In this document: positions 54,530-63,609 of the stretch, one piece after another
Position numbering within the stretch: the stretch's first letter is position 1
Layout of the letters: the number at the start of each line of letters is the position of its first letter
Program-made: the position numbers and the translations under genes
Notes under the pieces: generated by a model
The model's database searches: none
Told to the model about the DNA's origin: nothing
Seen by the model: only the letters and a program-made list of their open reading frames with translations
DNA from: Burkholderiales bacterium
GTDB lineage: Bacteria > Pseudomonadota > Gammaproteobacteria > Burkholderiales > UBA11063
Direction of reading: 5' to 3'
Assembly (NCBI GenBank): GCA_020697255.1
Contig: JAJFBE010000001.1
Location: 434,001-498,000, forward strand
Length of the DNA stretch: 64,000 nt

Positions 54530-56458
54530 TCAACATAACATAAGATCGAGGCCGGTATTTCTCAGAGTTTTGTTACTAATTGCATAAGGCAAGACTTTGT
54601 CCCCGGCAAAAATAGACAAGCTGGTTTTAGCCCTGGTAATCCCGGTATAAACCAGCTCTTTAGTTAACAAATCCTTCATACCCTCTATTCCTGAATTGTC
54701 ACATAAAACCAAATTTACATGATTATACTCTGAACCTTGGGATTTATGGATAGTAATTGCATATGCTACCTGATATTTGGGTAAAATCTCCGGAATAAAT
54801 TTGCGTCCATTTTCAAATATTATTTGTGGCTGATCATCCACAATAATACATATACCTATATCCCCATTGAATAACTCCAGGCTATAGTCATTCTCCAAAA
54901 TAATTATTGGCCTTCCAGTATACCATTCCCCATTAATAATAAATGGCTGATTATTATTTGCTGAAAATAAATCATAAGTTTTGCCGGATGACTCAATTTC
55001 ATTATTGATATTTGCCAACATATACCTGATTTCTTTTTCAATTTGTAAATTAAGATATATAGTACCAAATAATCCAACATTGGTTAAACAAAGCACTGTT
55101 TGTATGCTATACTCTTTGAATAATTGTGGGATATCCTCCAAATCTGTTTGGCTGATATATTCAAAATACCTACTTAGTGAATTATCTTTTTTAGAGAATA
55201 ATTGCTTATCAAATAGAGTAGATATTTTTGCTTTGTAAGTTTTGATATTGTTGTGTAACAGCGGAATCGGATCCTCGGTCGCAACCGGGGATGACAGAAG
55301 GTTAGGATCCCCGCTCTCCACATTAGTACGTTCTTGAGAATAGCGCATTAAGGCGCGAAGGCGGCTTAAAGTTTTATTAGGGTTATATAGTAACCTACTA
55401 ACCTCTACTATATTTTCTGCTTGTACGGCAGCGGCTAAATCACCAATTTCTTTATTATTCCGATTACTCGTTACTAAACTTGTAACATTGGACTTGATAC
55501 TTGTAGCATTAACTAAAGAGGCGAAAACATAGCCCTCCTCAACTGAAGATAACTGGTTTTTATCGCCTAATAACACTATATGTTTAATCCTATCTGCATC
55601 TATTGCCTGTAATAGCTTGCTAAATAGCGGGAGGCTCACCATTGAACATTCATCAATAATCAATACATCTAAATCGAGTAAATTATTTTTATTATGCCTG
55701 AAGTAAATACTATTTGCCTGATAGCCTAATAACTTATGGATAGTCAGGAAATTATTCCTATTTTCCAAAAGTGCCAAAACCTTAGAAAAATCTAGCTCTT
55801 TTAACTTAGGGTTATTTATACTCCCTTGTATAGAATCTTTAACCCGCTTACTTGATTTACCAGTCGGTGCACATATTTTAACTTTTAATTCATCACCATA
55901 ATTTTGATATAGTGACCATAATAAAATAGCAACTGTCGTTGTCTTACCGGTTCCAGGGCCACCGGTAATAATACTAAATCTATTCCTCAATGAATTGTAA
56001 ATTGCCTGAAGTTGTTCATTATTAGGTATGCCATATTTTGTAGACAGATCTTCTAATAATTGTCTGGACTCATGGTTATGCCGATTCTGATTATCTGAAT
56101 TGATAGTTGGATTAGAAAAGCGCTTTATCTTATCTAAAATATCTAATTCGTATTGTAAATATTTTGTTATATAAACTAATCTCTTACCATTTATATTTAG
56201 AATTGAAATGGGTAGCGGATGTAAGGAAGATGGGAAATCGGTATATTCGTAAGTAAGCCCACTTTTAAGTAGAAGTTTAATTTGGTCTTCTGAATTTAGG
56301 GTAGCAGTTCCAATAAACAGAATACTACAGCTATGCCCAAGGTCCAAATCATTAAATAAACCATTTATAATTTGGCTTAATGAATTTCTCTCATCCAAAG
56401 ACAATTTTTTTGCCGCTAAGCTAAGTAGTTGCTTAGTAAATGCCAATTGCTCTTGCAA
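54530..56458 (-). CDS. recD: Exonuclease V alpha subunit RecD
   Basis: 642 residues. Walker A IITGGPGTGKTTTVAIL (near 166), then CAPTGKSSKRVKDS, IDECSMVSLPLF, LLGDKNQLSSVEEG, and the C-terminal YAITIHKSQGSEYN and TKELVYTGITRAKTSL, the full RecD helicase set. It is the 5'-3' helicase of RecBCD. Residues about 382-400 (ESGDPNLLSSPVATEDPIPL) come from a dispersed repeat in the frame. It is separated from recB by a secreted-protein gene, which is unusual. No recC is in the window. Confidence 0.92.
   Translation of the reverse strand: MQEQLAFTKQLLSLAAKKLSLDERNSLSQIINGLFNDLDLGHSCSILFIGTATLNSEDQIKLLLKSGLTYEYTDFPSSLHPLPISILNINGKRLVYITKYLQYELDILDKIKRFSNPTINSDNQNRHNHESRQLLEDLSTKYGIPNNEQLQAIYNSLRNRFSIITGGPGTGKTTTVAILLWSLYQNYGDELKVKICAPTGKSSKRVKDSIQGSINNPKLKELDFSKVLALLENRNNFLTIHKLLGYQANSIYFRHNKNNLLDLDVLIIDECSMVSLPLFSKLLQAIDADRIKHIVLLGDKNQLSSVEEGYVFASLVNATSIKSNVTSLVTSNRNNKEIGDLAAAVQAENIVEVSRLLYNPNKTLSRLRALMRYSQERTNVESGDPNLLSSPVATEDPIPLLHNNIKTYKAKISTLFDKQLFSKKDNSLSRYFEYISQTDLEDIPQLFKEYSIQTVLCLTNVGLFGTIYLNLQIEKEIRYMLANINNEIESSGKTYDLFSANNNQPFIINGEWYTGRPIIILENDYSLELFNGDIGICIIVDDQPQIIFENGRKFIPEILPKYQVAYAITIHKSQGSEYNHVNLVLCDNSGIEGMKDLLTKELVYTGITRAKTSLSIFAGDKVLPYAISNKTLRNTGLDLMLC
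55268..55313. repeat. Palindromic repeat inside the recD frame
   Basis: CGGATCCTCGGTCGCAACCG followed by GGGATGACAG, then GGATCCCCGC. It adds about 15 residues to RecD without breaking it, in a stretch between conserved helicase motifs. Confidence 0.75.
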
Positions 56459-56583
56459 TATGCTTCTTTCTTTTACAAAAATTTATAAGCTACTATTTTA
56501 CCATTAAATAATAATCTTATATATTTTGTAATTAACGCTCACTTTTAGATAGTGAAATATTTTTTACGTTTTTTGTTTATCCA

Positions 56584-56592
56584 TGCTATAAT
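56584..56592 (+). promoter_or_regulatory. Extended -10 promoter of the 596-residue secreted protein
   Basis: TGCTATAAT lies 52 bases before the start. CATGCTATAAT is the same as at 37173. A weak -35 (TTACGT) is 17 bases upstream. Confidence 0.5.
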
Positions 56593-56643
56593 TTATTTTA
56601 GTAATTTTCAAAGCTGGCAGATCGTTTATAGGAGGGTATGAAA

Positions 56644-58434
56644 GTGAAAAAAACAATTTTATTATTGGGGGTTGCCTCCGGACTTAGTATACCACTGCAA
56701 GTGCTAGCTTATACCTATGATTATGATTCTTTTGCAATAAAAAGAAATCCACTGCCGCAAAACGCTGTTTTTACTCCTATTTATGCCGCCGGGTATCATT
56801 GTAGTAAAGCTGTTTACAATAAGCTTAATGTTGGTGAATATAACGTTGCTGGATTTGGGCAAGCGGCCACAAACTATACAGGAGTTGGCTACTCAACAAA
56901 CTCTTTAGATGAGGCATTCACATCTGCAAAAGCAGATTGTCAAAATAATAAAATTAATAATTTGGGCGGGCGTAATTCCTGGACTAATAATTTTAGCTAT
57001 GATTATTCCACATTTTTAAACCAAGTTAAAGAATATGATCAAACAGGAACTAAGCTTGAAGCATATTCTACTACTGACAAAACTCATGTCGGTGAATGGT
57101 ATTGTGCCGTTCCTGGCTATCAAAGCGGATATTCTTTTACTCCTTTGCTAAGGTATGGTGGAGCAGTAGGATATGGAGAAACACAATCCGATGCCCTGGC
57201 TCAGATGAAAAAGAATTTTTTGGCTAAAAACAGCCCCAAATCCAGTATAATTACACCACCGGCTCAAGACCCCCTGATATACCAATCTTACAATCTCCTC
57301 GACTATCCATACTGTGGTAGAGTAGGCGTCTTTGAATTGGCTAAAATTAATACAAAGCTTACAGCACCAACTATAACATTATCACAATACTCAAACCCAC
57401 AATTGTTTATCGAAGGCTCTATTTCTAACCTTGAAGATACAGGAAGCGATGTTAAGTATAGCTGTTATGTTAGTGACAGTATGAATGGAATATATACTGA
57501 AGTTCCAAGATTAACTCGCGGTCCTGACGGATCGCTTAATAACAATGGCTGTGTTGTAGGGCTTGGTGATAATAATTTCTTTATTGTACGCGCTCCTATC
57601 CTCGGTACTACTGATAAATGGATTAAAATCCAGGCTAAAAGACTACCTACAATCAATGGAGATGGGGTGAGCGATACTACTCCTTTAGCTGTATATTCAA
57701 ACCCAATAAAAATACCTGCGATAAAAACAGAGACCTTTGTTGCCCCACGCCAACCCCAATTAACAGTTTCCTATTCTGATAGTAAAATAATCACCAGTGT
57801 TGTATCTAATCTGGAAAGCCCTGTTACTGATTATAACTATAGCTGCGTATATACGAGCAAGGAAAATGCCAACAGACCTTCTTTGATACCTGATCAAGTT
57901 ACGTCTTTTGCTGATAATTCATCAATATGTGCATTAAATTACAATGAGAATAACCATACTATGACCTTAACCGTAAATTTGCTAAACTCAACAGAAGCAC
58001 TTAAAGATAAATACTTTGCAGTTATGGTTTATAAAAAATCCATGGGTGATCCAGCTTACTCATCATTTTCAAGAGCATTGCCTTTTGCAAGCATTCCGTG
58101 TGAAGCACCAACAAGTGCTGATTTTGGAAATATCGATAAAACATTATTGAAAAACTATAACTTAAGTTTACCGTTTAAGAGCACAAGAACTTTGACTACA
58201 CAAGCAGCGGTGCTAGGATGGGATAAGCAAACATTAGATTTTACAAAAGTAATCCCGGTAACTTCTTCAACTATTGCTGATTATATTGATAAGGCAGACC
58301 AAAATGGTTTTTATGATTATCATGTATATAATGTATGCGAGGGAAATGTAAAATCTCAGTCATATTGCTTAATAAGAGTATTTAATCCAAGTAAATACCC
58401 AAATAAAGATGCATTAATCTGTACCAGCGAGTAG
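56644..58434 (+). CDS. Large secreted protein of unknown function
   Basis: A GTG at 56644 is preferred to the ATG at 56638 because GGAGGG lies 8 bases before it and only 2 before the ATG; 596 residues. Signal peptide KKTILLLGVASGLSIPLQVLA, then a Cys-containing region (YHCSKAVYNKLN, AKADCQNNKIN, YPYCGRVGVF) and two Ig-like repeats (PTITLSQYSNPQLFIEGSISN; PQLTVSYSDSKIITSVVSN). The family was not recognised. It is inserted between recD and recB on the opposite strand. Confidence 0.75.
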   Translation: MKKTILLLGVASGLSIPLQVLAYTYDYDSFAIKRNPLPQNAVFTPIYAAGYHCSKAVYNKLNVGEYNVAGFGQAATNYTGVGYSTNSLDEAFTSAKADCQNNKINNLGGRNSWTNNFSYDYSTFLNQVKEYDQTGTKLEAYSTTDKTHVGEWYCAVPGYQSGYSFTPLLRYGGAVGYGETQSDALAQMKKNFLAKNSPKSSIITPPAQDPLIYQSYNLLDYPYCGRVGVFELAKINTKLTAPTITLSQYSNPQLFIEGSISNLEDTGSDVKYSCYVSDSMNGIYTEVPRLTRGPDGSLNNNGCVVGLGDNNFFIVRAPILGTTDKWIKIQAKRLPTINGDGVSDTTPLAVYSNPIKIPAIKTETFVAPRQPQLTVSYSDSKIITSVVSNLESPVTDYNYSCVYTSKENANRPSLIPDQVTSFADNSSICALNYNENNHTMTLTVNLLNSTEALKDKYFAVMVYKKSMGDPAYSSFSRALPFASIPCEAPTSADFGNIDKTLLKNYNLSLPFKSTRTLTTQAAVLGWDKQTLDFTKVIPVTSSTIADYIDKADQNGFYDYHVYNVCEGNVKSQSYCLIRVFNPSKYPNKDALICTSE

Positions 58435-58438
58435 TAAA

Positions 58439-61400
58439 TCAGGATAATAACTTATCTAACTTGCTAACTAATTGATGGCAGCTATCATCAATAAATATGC
58501 CATCACCAGGTTTAGCATTGTGAGTATAAATGCCACGTACATAATAATAAATTGAACCGCCGATTAGATTAGTTGCATCATCAACTTTTAGCCTCACCTG
58601 TAAATAACGCTTTAATGCAACCAAATATAATAAATACTGCAGATAGTAATGATGCTCTGCCATGGATTTCATAATGGAATTTACTGCAGGGACCCCCGTC
58701 TGCACGGGAATCACAGAAGTGCCAGAATAATCGGTCAGGCCGTTAGTTTTATAATCCAAAACCCAATATTTACCATTATGAAAAAAGCATACGTCTATAA
58801 AACCCAGCAAAAACCCCGGGTTTATCTCATGAAGTAAGAGACTTGCTACACTAAAGGGATGAGTTTTACCAAAATGCTCACTAATTAGTTTATGGATCTT
58901 ATCTATTTTACTTACAGTTAAATTAAATTCCAACTCATGAATAATCCCTGAAAAATCACTCAAACATTTACCATCTAATAAGGGATAATTAAATGCTTCT
59001 TCTAACATTTTAGCCAACTCTAGTTTATACTCAAGATTATCTACATTATATCTGTGTAAAACAGTCTCTAGCTGCTTCTGATTAAATGGATATATCTCAC
59101 ATAATTCATGAAACAGTGTCCCAAACACTGCACCACTTAAGTTTTCATCACTTAATATTTTATACTTATAATTAACCGGTATTTGAGTAAGCTCATTTTT
59201 GGTCTCGTAATAATAATAACTTTTATCAAATGTATCTGTTTTAGTAAGTCCCGAATAACTTTGCCGATAATAGGCGCTATTGATAGTAAAGCCAAGTCTG
59301 GCTTGAGCAAGCCGGGAATCTATTCCCGCCTCTTGCATACGTGTACTTGCAGGAATGACAAGTTGGAGTTTTTGTAAATCTTCCTCAGTTATATTATCCC
59401 GGTTATATACCGCAACACCTGGAAATTTGTCCGGGTCTTTTATTGCCAGTGACGGGTTGGGACCAAAAAATTCCGGGTAGTTGAATAATCGATGACTGGT
59501 ATCTCTTGGATTTGATTTTATATAACCAAATAATTCAATCAATTTATCGGGCTTCTCTTTGCTATTGTATTTACCGGTTGTTTTAGTTATGGTATTTTGT
59601 TTTAGATAAATATATATCCGGCTTTTCGCCCGGGTAAGGGCCACATAATTTAGACGGTGTATTTCTTTGTTATCATTTTGAACAATCGTATCGGCAACCC
59701 CATGATCTAAAACCAGCCCTGAATGTGGTGTACCATCTTTGCGGTAATTACTAAAAAACGGGCGGCGGTAGTTAAAATCATATGCTCCATCTAAAGTTAT
59801 ATTACTCTTAAAATATGGGCAGAACAGGATCTCATATTCCATACCTTTTGCCTTGTGCTGTGTAGTAATAACAATTTGCTCATCATCATTTTCCAGACGG
59901 ATTAGCTCTTCATTCCCAGCATCTATATTTGCAATTTGATTCTCCTGAGCCTGGTTAATCTTGTCCTTAAACCAAAAGAGTAATTCTGAACGATTATTAA
60001 CTCTTTGGTAACATTTATTTAATAATTCAGCTAATTGCCATAAATTAGCTAATTCACGATTGGTCAAACTTTTCTGATCTGATGCAACATCATCCAAAAT
60101 AGCATATATCAATGAGAAAATCCCAAAACTATCCCAAATTTGACTATACCTAAAAAATCTCTGATGATATAGTTCCAAGACAGGATTATCTACTTTTTCT
60201 GCTAATGTAGCTATAGATAGATTAAATACCCTGGTGGTAATTGCCAGCATAAAATTTTGCCGGTTAGCTAAATCCAGTAAAGAATTTAGAATAATATATA
60301 GTTCCCTGGCCGTATTAGTTGCAAAAATATTCCCGAGCTTTAACTCTGCTGCTTTTATGCCAAAATTAGCAAAATACTTTACCACTTCAATCGCCTCACG
60401 GTTTTTAGTTACCAAAACTGCTATTTTGCCCTTTAAATCTGGATTGGCATTTAATAATGTTAATACCTCAAATGTCATAGCTTTTAAAAGCCGACCATTT
60501 CGTATTGATTTGGTTGCCCCACATATTGTAACTAGTTGCACTTCTTGATCATAAATACTATGGTTGATACTATGCTTATTAAGTAGCGTCACTAACTCTT
60601 GCCTACCTGGCATCAGGCCTTCTACATTTTTGCTGCTTGCAATAATCTGTGCATAATCTATCCCATGCCCCAGATAACTATTCTCCCTATCACAGCTTTG
60701 ATTGGATAAATCAAATAACTGATTAATAAAATTCATTATATTTGGACGTGAGCGATAATTATGCAGTAAATTTAAATGCTCTGGCATCTGGCTTTTAGCC
60801 TCAATATAAGTATCAATATCAGCCCCACGAAAGCGATAGATAGCTTGTTTAGGGTCTCCAACAACCACAACATTCCCCCGTATCCCCAACTGATTTGATG
60901 ATGTATTTATTGAACCTAAATGGTAAATTTTACTAAATATCTGCCACTGCAGTAAATCGGTATCCTGAAACTCATCAATAAAAGCAATCGGGTATTTATG
61001 AAATATTTTATCTGCCAAGTCGCCTGAATTTGCCAGTGAATCTGCCATCTTCTGGATCAATTCATCGTAAGAAATATTTTGGCTGGATATCTGTACTTGC
61101 TGAAGATAATCAGTATAAATATAATTAGTCAGGTAAGCCAAGAAGTCCGCCTTATATCGTGGCATATCCTCGCCACTTATTTCCGTAGACAAAAAATTTA
61201 TATTATCCGGTGTTTTAAATTGATATTTAATTACATAATTTGCATTATAAATTTTAAACAAATCTTTAGGTAACTTATTAACTATCCTATCAACTAAAGT
61301 GAGATCATAACTACCATTAAAAAAACTATTTAAGTTATTTAAAACTGTATCAATATGGTCTGCAAATTGCGGTGCTGTCAAAATTTTGCTACGCAGGAAG

Positions 61401-61924
61401 TTTAGGACTATTTGCTTAAATATTTCACTTTTATCTTTTACCAGTTCAAATCCTGGGTTAACCCCGCATTCAAATTGATGATCATGCAGTACCTTATTAC
61501 AAAAGCCATGTATCGTAAAAATTGCTGATTGATCAAAGCTTTGCAGTGCCCTAGTTAAGATAGTCACATCTTTTTTATAATTATCTTGCCTGGATTGTAA
61601 ATATGTTATGAATATGTCATCTATTGCGGTAGAATGCTTAGGATGATTGTGTAAATAGATAATCAGGCTTATTGATTTTTCGATTTGTGAATATAGGCGC
61701 TCTTTGAGTTCATCTGTTGCATCAGTGGTAAATGTCACTACCAGGATGTTTTCAACATTTAATATCCTATTGACATCAGACGGGTCTGATGCCTCTAACA
61801 AAGCTTTGATATATAAACGTTCAATCGTCCAGGTCTTACCTGTACCCGCACTTGCTTCAACAACATAAGCATTGGAGCTTTGGGTAAAATTGATATGCTG
61901 TACCGGGTGTATGGCTGTAGTCAT
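58439..61924 (-). CDS. recB: Exonuclease V beta subunit RecB
   Basis: 1161 residues. UvrD-type helicase with Walker A VEASAGTGKTWTIERLY, VVTFTTDATDELKERL, Walker B FIDEFQDTDLLQW, VGDPKQAIYRFRGAD and TQHKAKGMEYEILF. The C-terminal nuclease has LFHELCE, GFIDVCFFHNGKYWVLDYKTN (catalytic Asp and Lys) and YYLQYLLYLVALKRYL. Two dispersed repeats lie in frame, one after the DYKTN motif and one near residue 855-878. It is the 3'-5' helicase and nuclease of RecBCD. Confidence 0.94.
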   Translation of the reverse strand: MTTAIHPVQHINFTQSSNAYVVEASAGTGKTWTIERLYIKALLEASDPSDVNRILNVENILVVTFTTDATDELKERLYSQIEKSISLIIYLHNHPKHSTAIDDIFITYLQSRQDNYKKDVTILTRALQSFDQSAIFTIHGFCNKVLHDHQFECGVNPGFELVKDKSEIFKQIVLNFLRSKILTAPQFADHIDTVLNNLNSFFNGSYDLTLVDRIVNKLPKDLFKIYNANYVIKYQFKTPDNINFLSTEISGEDMPRYKADFLAYLTNYIYTDYLQQVQISSQNISYDELIQKMADSLANSGDLADKIFHKYPIAFIDEFQDTDLLQWQIFSKIYHLGSINTSSNQLGIRGNVVVVGDPKQAIYRFRGADIDTYIEAKSQMPEHLNLLHNYRSRPNIMNFINQLFDLSNQSCDRENSYLGHGIDYAQIIASSKNVEGLMPGRQELVTLLNKHSINHSIYDQEVQLVTICGATKSIRNGRLLKAMTFEVLTLLNANPDLKGKIAVLVTKNREAIEVVKYFANFGIKAAELKLGNIFATNTARELYIILNSLLDLANRQNFMLAITTRVFNLSIATLAEKVDNPVLELYHQRFFRYSQIWDSFGIFSLIYAILDDVASDQKSLTNRELANLWQLAELLNKCYQRVNNRSELLFWFKDKINQAQENQIANIDAGNEELIRLENDDEQIVITTQHKAKGMEYEILFCPYFKSNITLDGAYDFNYRRPFFSNYRKDGTPHSGLVLDHGVADTIVQNDNKEIHRLNYVALTRAKSRIYIYLKQNTITKTTGKYNSKEKPDKLIELFGYIKSNPRDTSHRLFNYPEFFGPNPSLAIKDPDKFPGVAVYNRDNITEEDLQKLQLVIPASTRMQEAGIDSRLAQARLGFTINSAYYRQSYSGLTKTDTFDKSYYYYETKNELTQIPVNYKYKILSDENLSGAVFGTLFHELCEIYPFNQKQLETVLHRYNVDNLEYKLELAKMLEEAFNYPLLDGKCLSDFSGIIHELEFNLTVSKIDKIHKLISEHFGKTHPFSVASLLLHEINPGFLLGFIDVCFFHNGKYWVLDYKTNGLTDYSGTSVIPVQTGVPAVNSIMKSMAEHHYYLQYLLYLVALKRYLQVRLKVDDATNLIGGSIYYYVRGIYTHNAKPGDGIFIDDSCHQLVSKLDKLLS
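58690..58716. repeat. Palindromic repeat in the recB nuclease region
   Basis: GGACCCCCGTCTGCACGGGA followed by ATCACAG. On the recB strand it reads SVIPVQTGVPA, an in-frame insertion between the nuclease DYKTN motif and the YYLQY helix. Confidence 0.75.
59290..59363. repeat. Second palindromic repeat inside the recB frame
   Basis: AGCCGGGAATCTATTCCCGC with outer GCCAAGTCTGGCTTGAGC and GCAGGAATGACA on the other side. On the recB strand it reads VIPASTRMQEAGIDSRLAQA. It lies in a linker-like stretch between the helicase and nuclease parts. Confidence 0.75.
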
Positions 61925-61967
61925 AACTTTAGTGTAGATTTAATAATTGATATTTAAACTAGTAATA

Positions 61968-63536
61968 CTATTTATTTAGATCTGTAATAATATCATATAC
62001 ATTTTTAGTAACCGGATCAAAACTCATGCCGATTAAATAAATTGGTATATTTAAGTTTACATATTTGGTAGCGTATTTTTTATCTTTTATTTGCTGCAGT
62101 GCAGATTTAGCATCTCCGTTTTTTTTCAATTTAAATTCTAAAATTAGAATTTTATCAGGTAGCTTAACTGTTAAGTCTATCTTTCCAACATTAGTTGTAT
62201 CCTCTGCGATTACCGTATAACCTAATGCACAAAAGTAACTATACACAATACTTGCATAAAATCCTTCATAATGTTCGATGTCGTTATTTCTGTACCAATC
62301 ATGTGGAATACTTGCAAAATGGCTGCTAAATACATCAGCTAATTTATCTATTTTATTATTTGTCAGACAGTCAGTTAAGCTATTAAGGCCGGCATTTTTA
62401 GCTTCCGGTGTAGAGCCAAGTATTGCCAGCTGGTTATTTAAACTTGCTTTTACTTCTAAATTGGGATAACTTAGGACATAGCCAAACATCTCACCAATTG
62501 TGGCTCTTTTTTTAATGGTTAAATAGCCGGTCTGGAACAATAAGGCAGTAAGCGACATATCATCAACATCAAACGTGCCTAAGCTATCTTCCATGACTGT
62601 AACATTTTCCATATTGGGAAAGTAGTACTTATTTTTTTGGATTAGTTTGATTAAAAATTCGGGATTTCCAGTGCTAAACCAATAATTTTTATATTTATAG
62701 TTTTCCGAGAAAAATAATAGAATATCAAAAGGATTGTAAACTTTTTGTTCTTCTTCCCCATCAAAATTATAACCGTTATACCAAAGTTTTAATTTAGTTT
62801 TATCTACATTACCCCGATTTAAATATTCTTTAAAATTAGTCTCTAATTCATTTTGGGTATAGCCACATATATCAGCATTTTCTTGTCTTAATGTAATATC
62901 GTGAAGGTTGTTCAGGCCGCTAAATAGGCTTACTTTACTAAATTTGCTTACCCCGGTTAACAATACAAATTGTAAATTTGCATCAACAACTTTTATCACG
63001 CTATAAAAATTTTTTAACACTTCTCGTACTTGCATTGCCACTTCTACATCAGTAATATTATCTAGTATTGGCTTATCATATTCATCAACTAATATTACCA
63101 GCTGCCGGTTACACTTTGCTTTTATTTGATCAATTAAATAACGAAAGCGACTAGACATTTCAGTATATCTGTTTTCTATTTGGTACTCATTATAATAACT
63201 ATCTAAAATAGTATTTAGGATACTATCCAGCTGTTCTTTACTCTTTACTACGCCCTGGCCTAAATCAATATGAATAACCGGGTATTTAATGTCCCAATCC
63301 CAATTATTTTCTAAAAATAGACCCTTAAAAATTTGTTTATTGCCTTGAAATGCCTGTTTTAAAGTATCAACAAGTAAGCTTTTGCCAAAGCGCCTTGGGC
63401 GAGATAAAAAATAATATGCTCCTTTTGTAACTAACCTAGAAACAAATTTAGTTTTATCAACATATAGAAAATCCTTGGTAATTATGTTCTCTAAACTAGA
63501 TATACCAACCGGCAATTCTTTTAAAACATTCATCAT
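61968..63536 (-). CDS. AAA-ATPase-like/DUF1703 protein
   Basis: 522 residues. The N-terminal region VGISSLENIITKDFLYVDKT and SRPRRFGKSLLVDTLKQAF is that of the AAA-ATPase_like family, the P-loop being RRFGKSL; VDEYDKPILDN is the second motif. The C-terminal part has a PD-(D/E)xK-like DUF1703 core (GKIDLTVKLPDKILILEFKLKK). These proteins are frequent in accessory DNA and of unknown role; a nuclease or defence-related role has been suggested. It precedes recB by 43 bases on the same strand. Confidence 0.85.
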   Translation of the reverse strand: MMNVLKELPVGISSLENIITKDFLYVDKTKFVSRLVTKGAYYFLSRPRRFGKSLLVDTLKQAFQGNKQIFKGLFLENNWDWDIKYPVIHIDLGQGVVKSKEQLDSILNTILDSYYNEYQIENRYTEMSSRFRYLIDQIKAKCNRQLVILVDEYDKPILDNITDVEVAMQVREVLKNFYSVIKVVDANLQFVLLTGVSKFSKVSLFSGLNNLHDITLRQENADICGYTQNELETNFKEYLNRGNVDKTKLKLWYNGYNFDGEEEQKVYNPFDILLFFSENYKYKNYWFSTGNPEFLIKLIQKNKYYFPNMENVTVMEDSLGTFDVDDMSLTALLFQTGYLTIKKRATIGEMFGYVLSYPNLEVKASLNNQLAILGSTPEAKNAGLNSLTDCLTNNKIDKLADVFSSHFASIPHDWYRNNDIEHYEGFYASIVYSYFCALGYTVIAEDTTNVGKIDLTVKLPDKILILEFKLKKNGDAKSALQQIKDKKYATKYVNLNIPIYLIGMSFDPVTKNVYDIITDLNK

Positions 63537-63609
63537 ATACTCAATTAATCAGTTATTGGGCCTAATACGTATTTATAGCACTATTATACTATACTGCAAA
63601 AAATTACAC

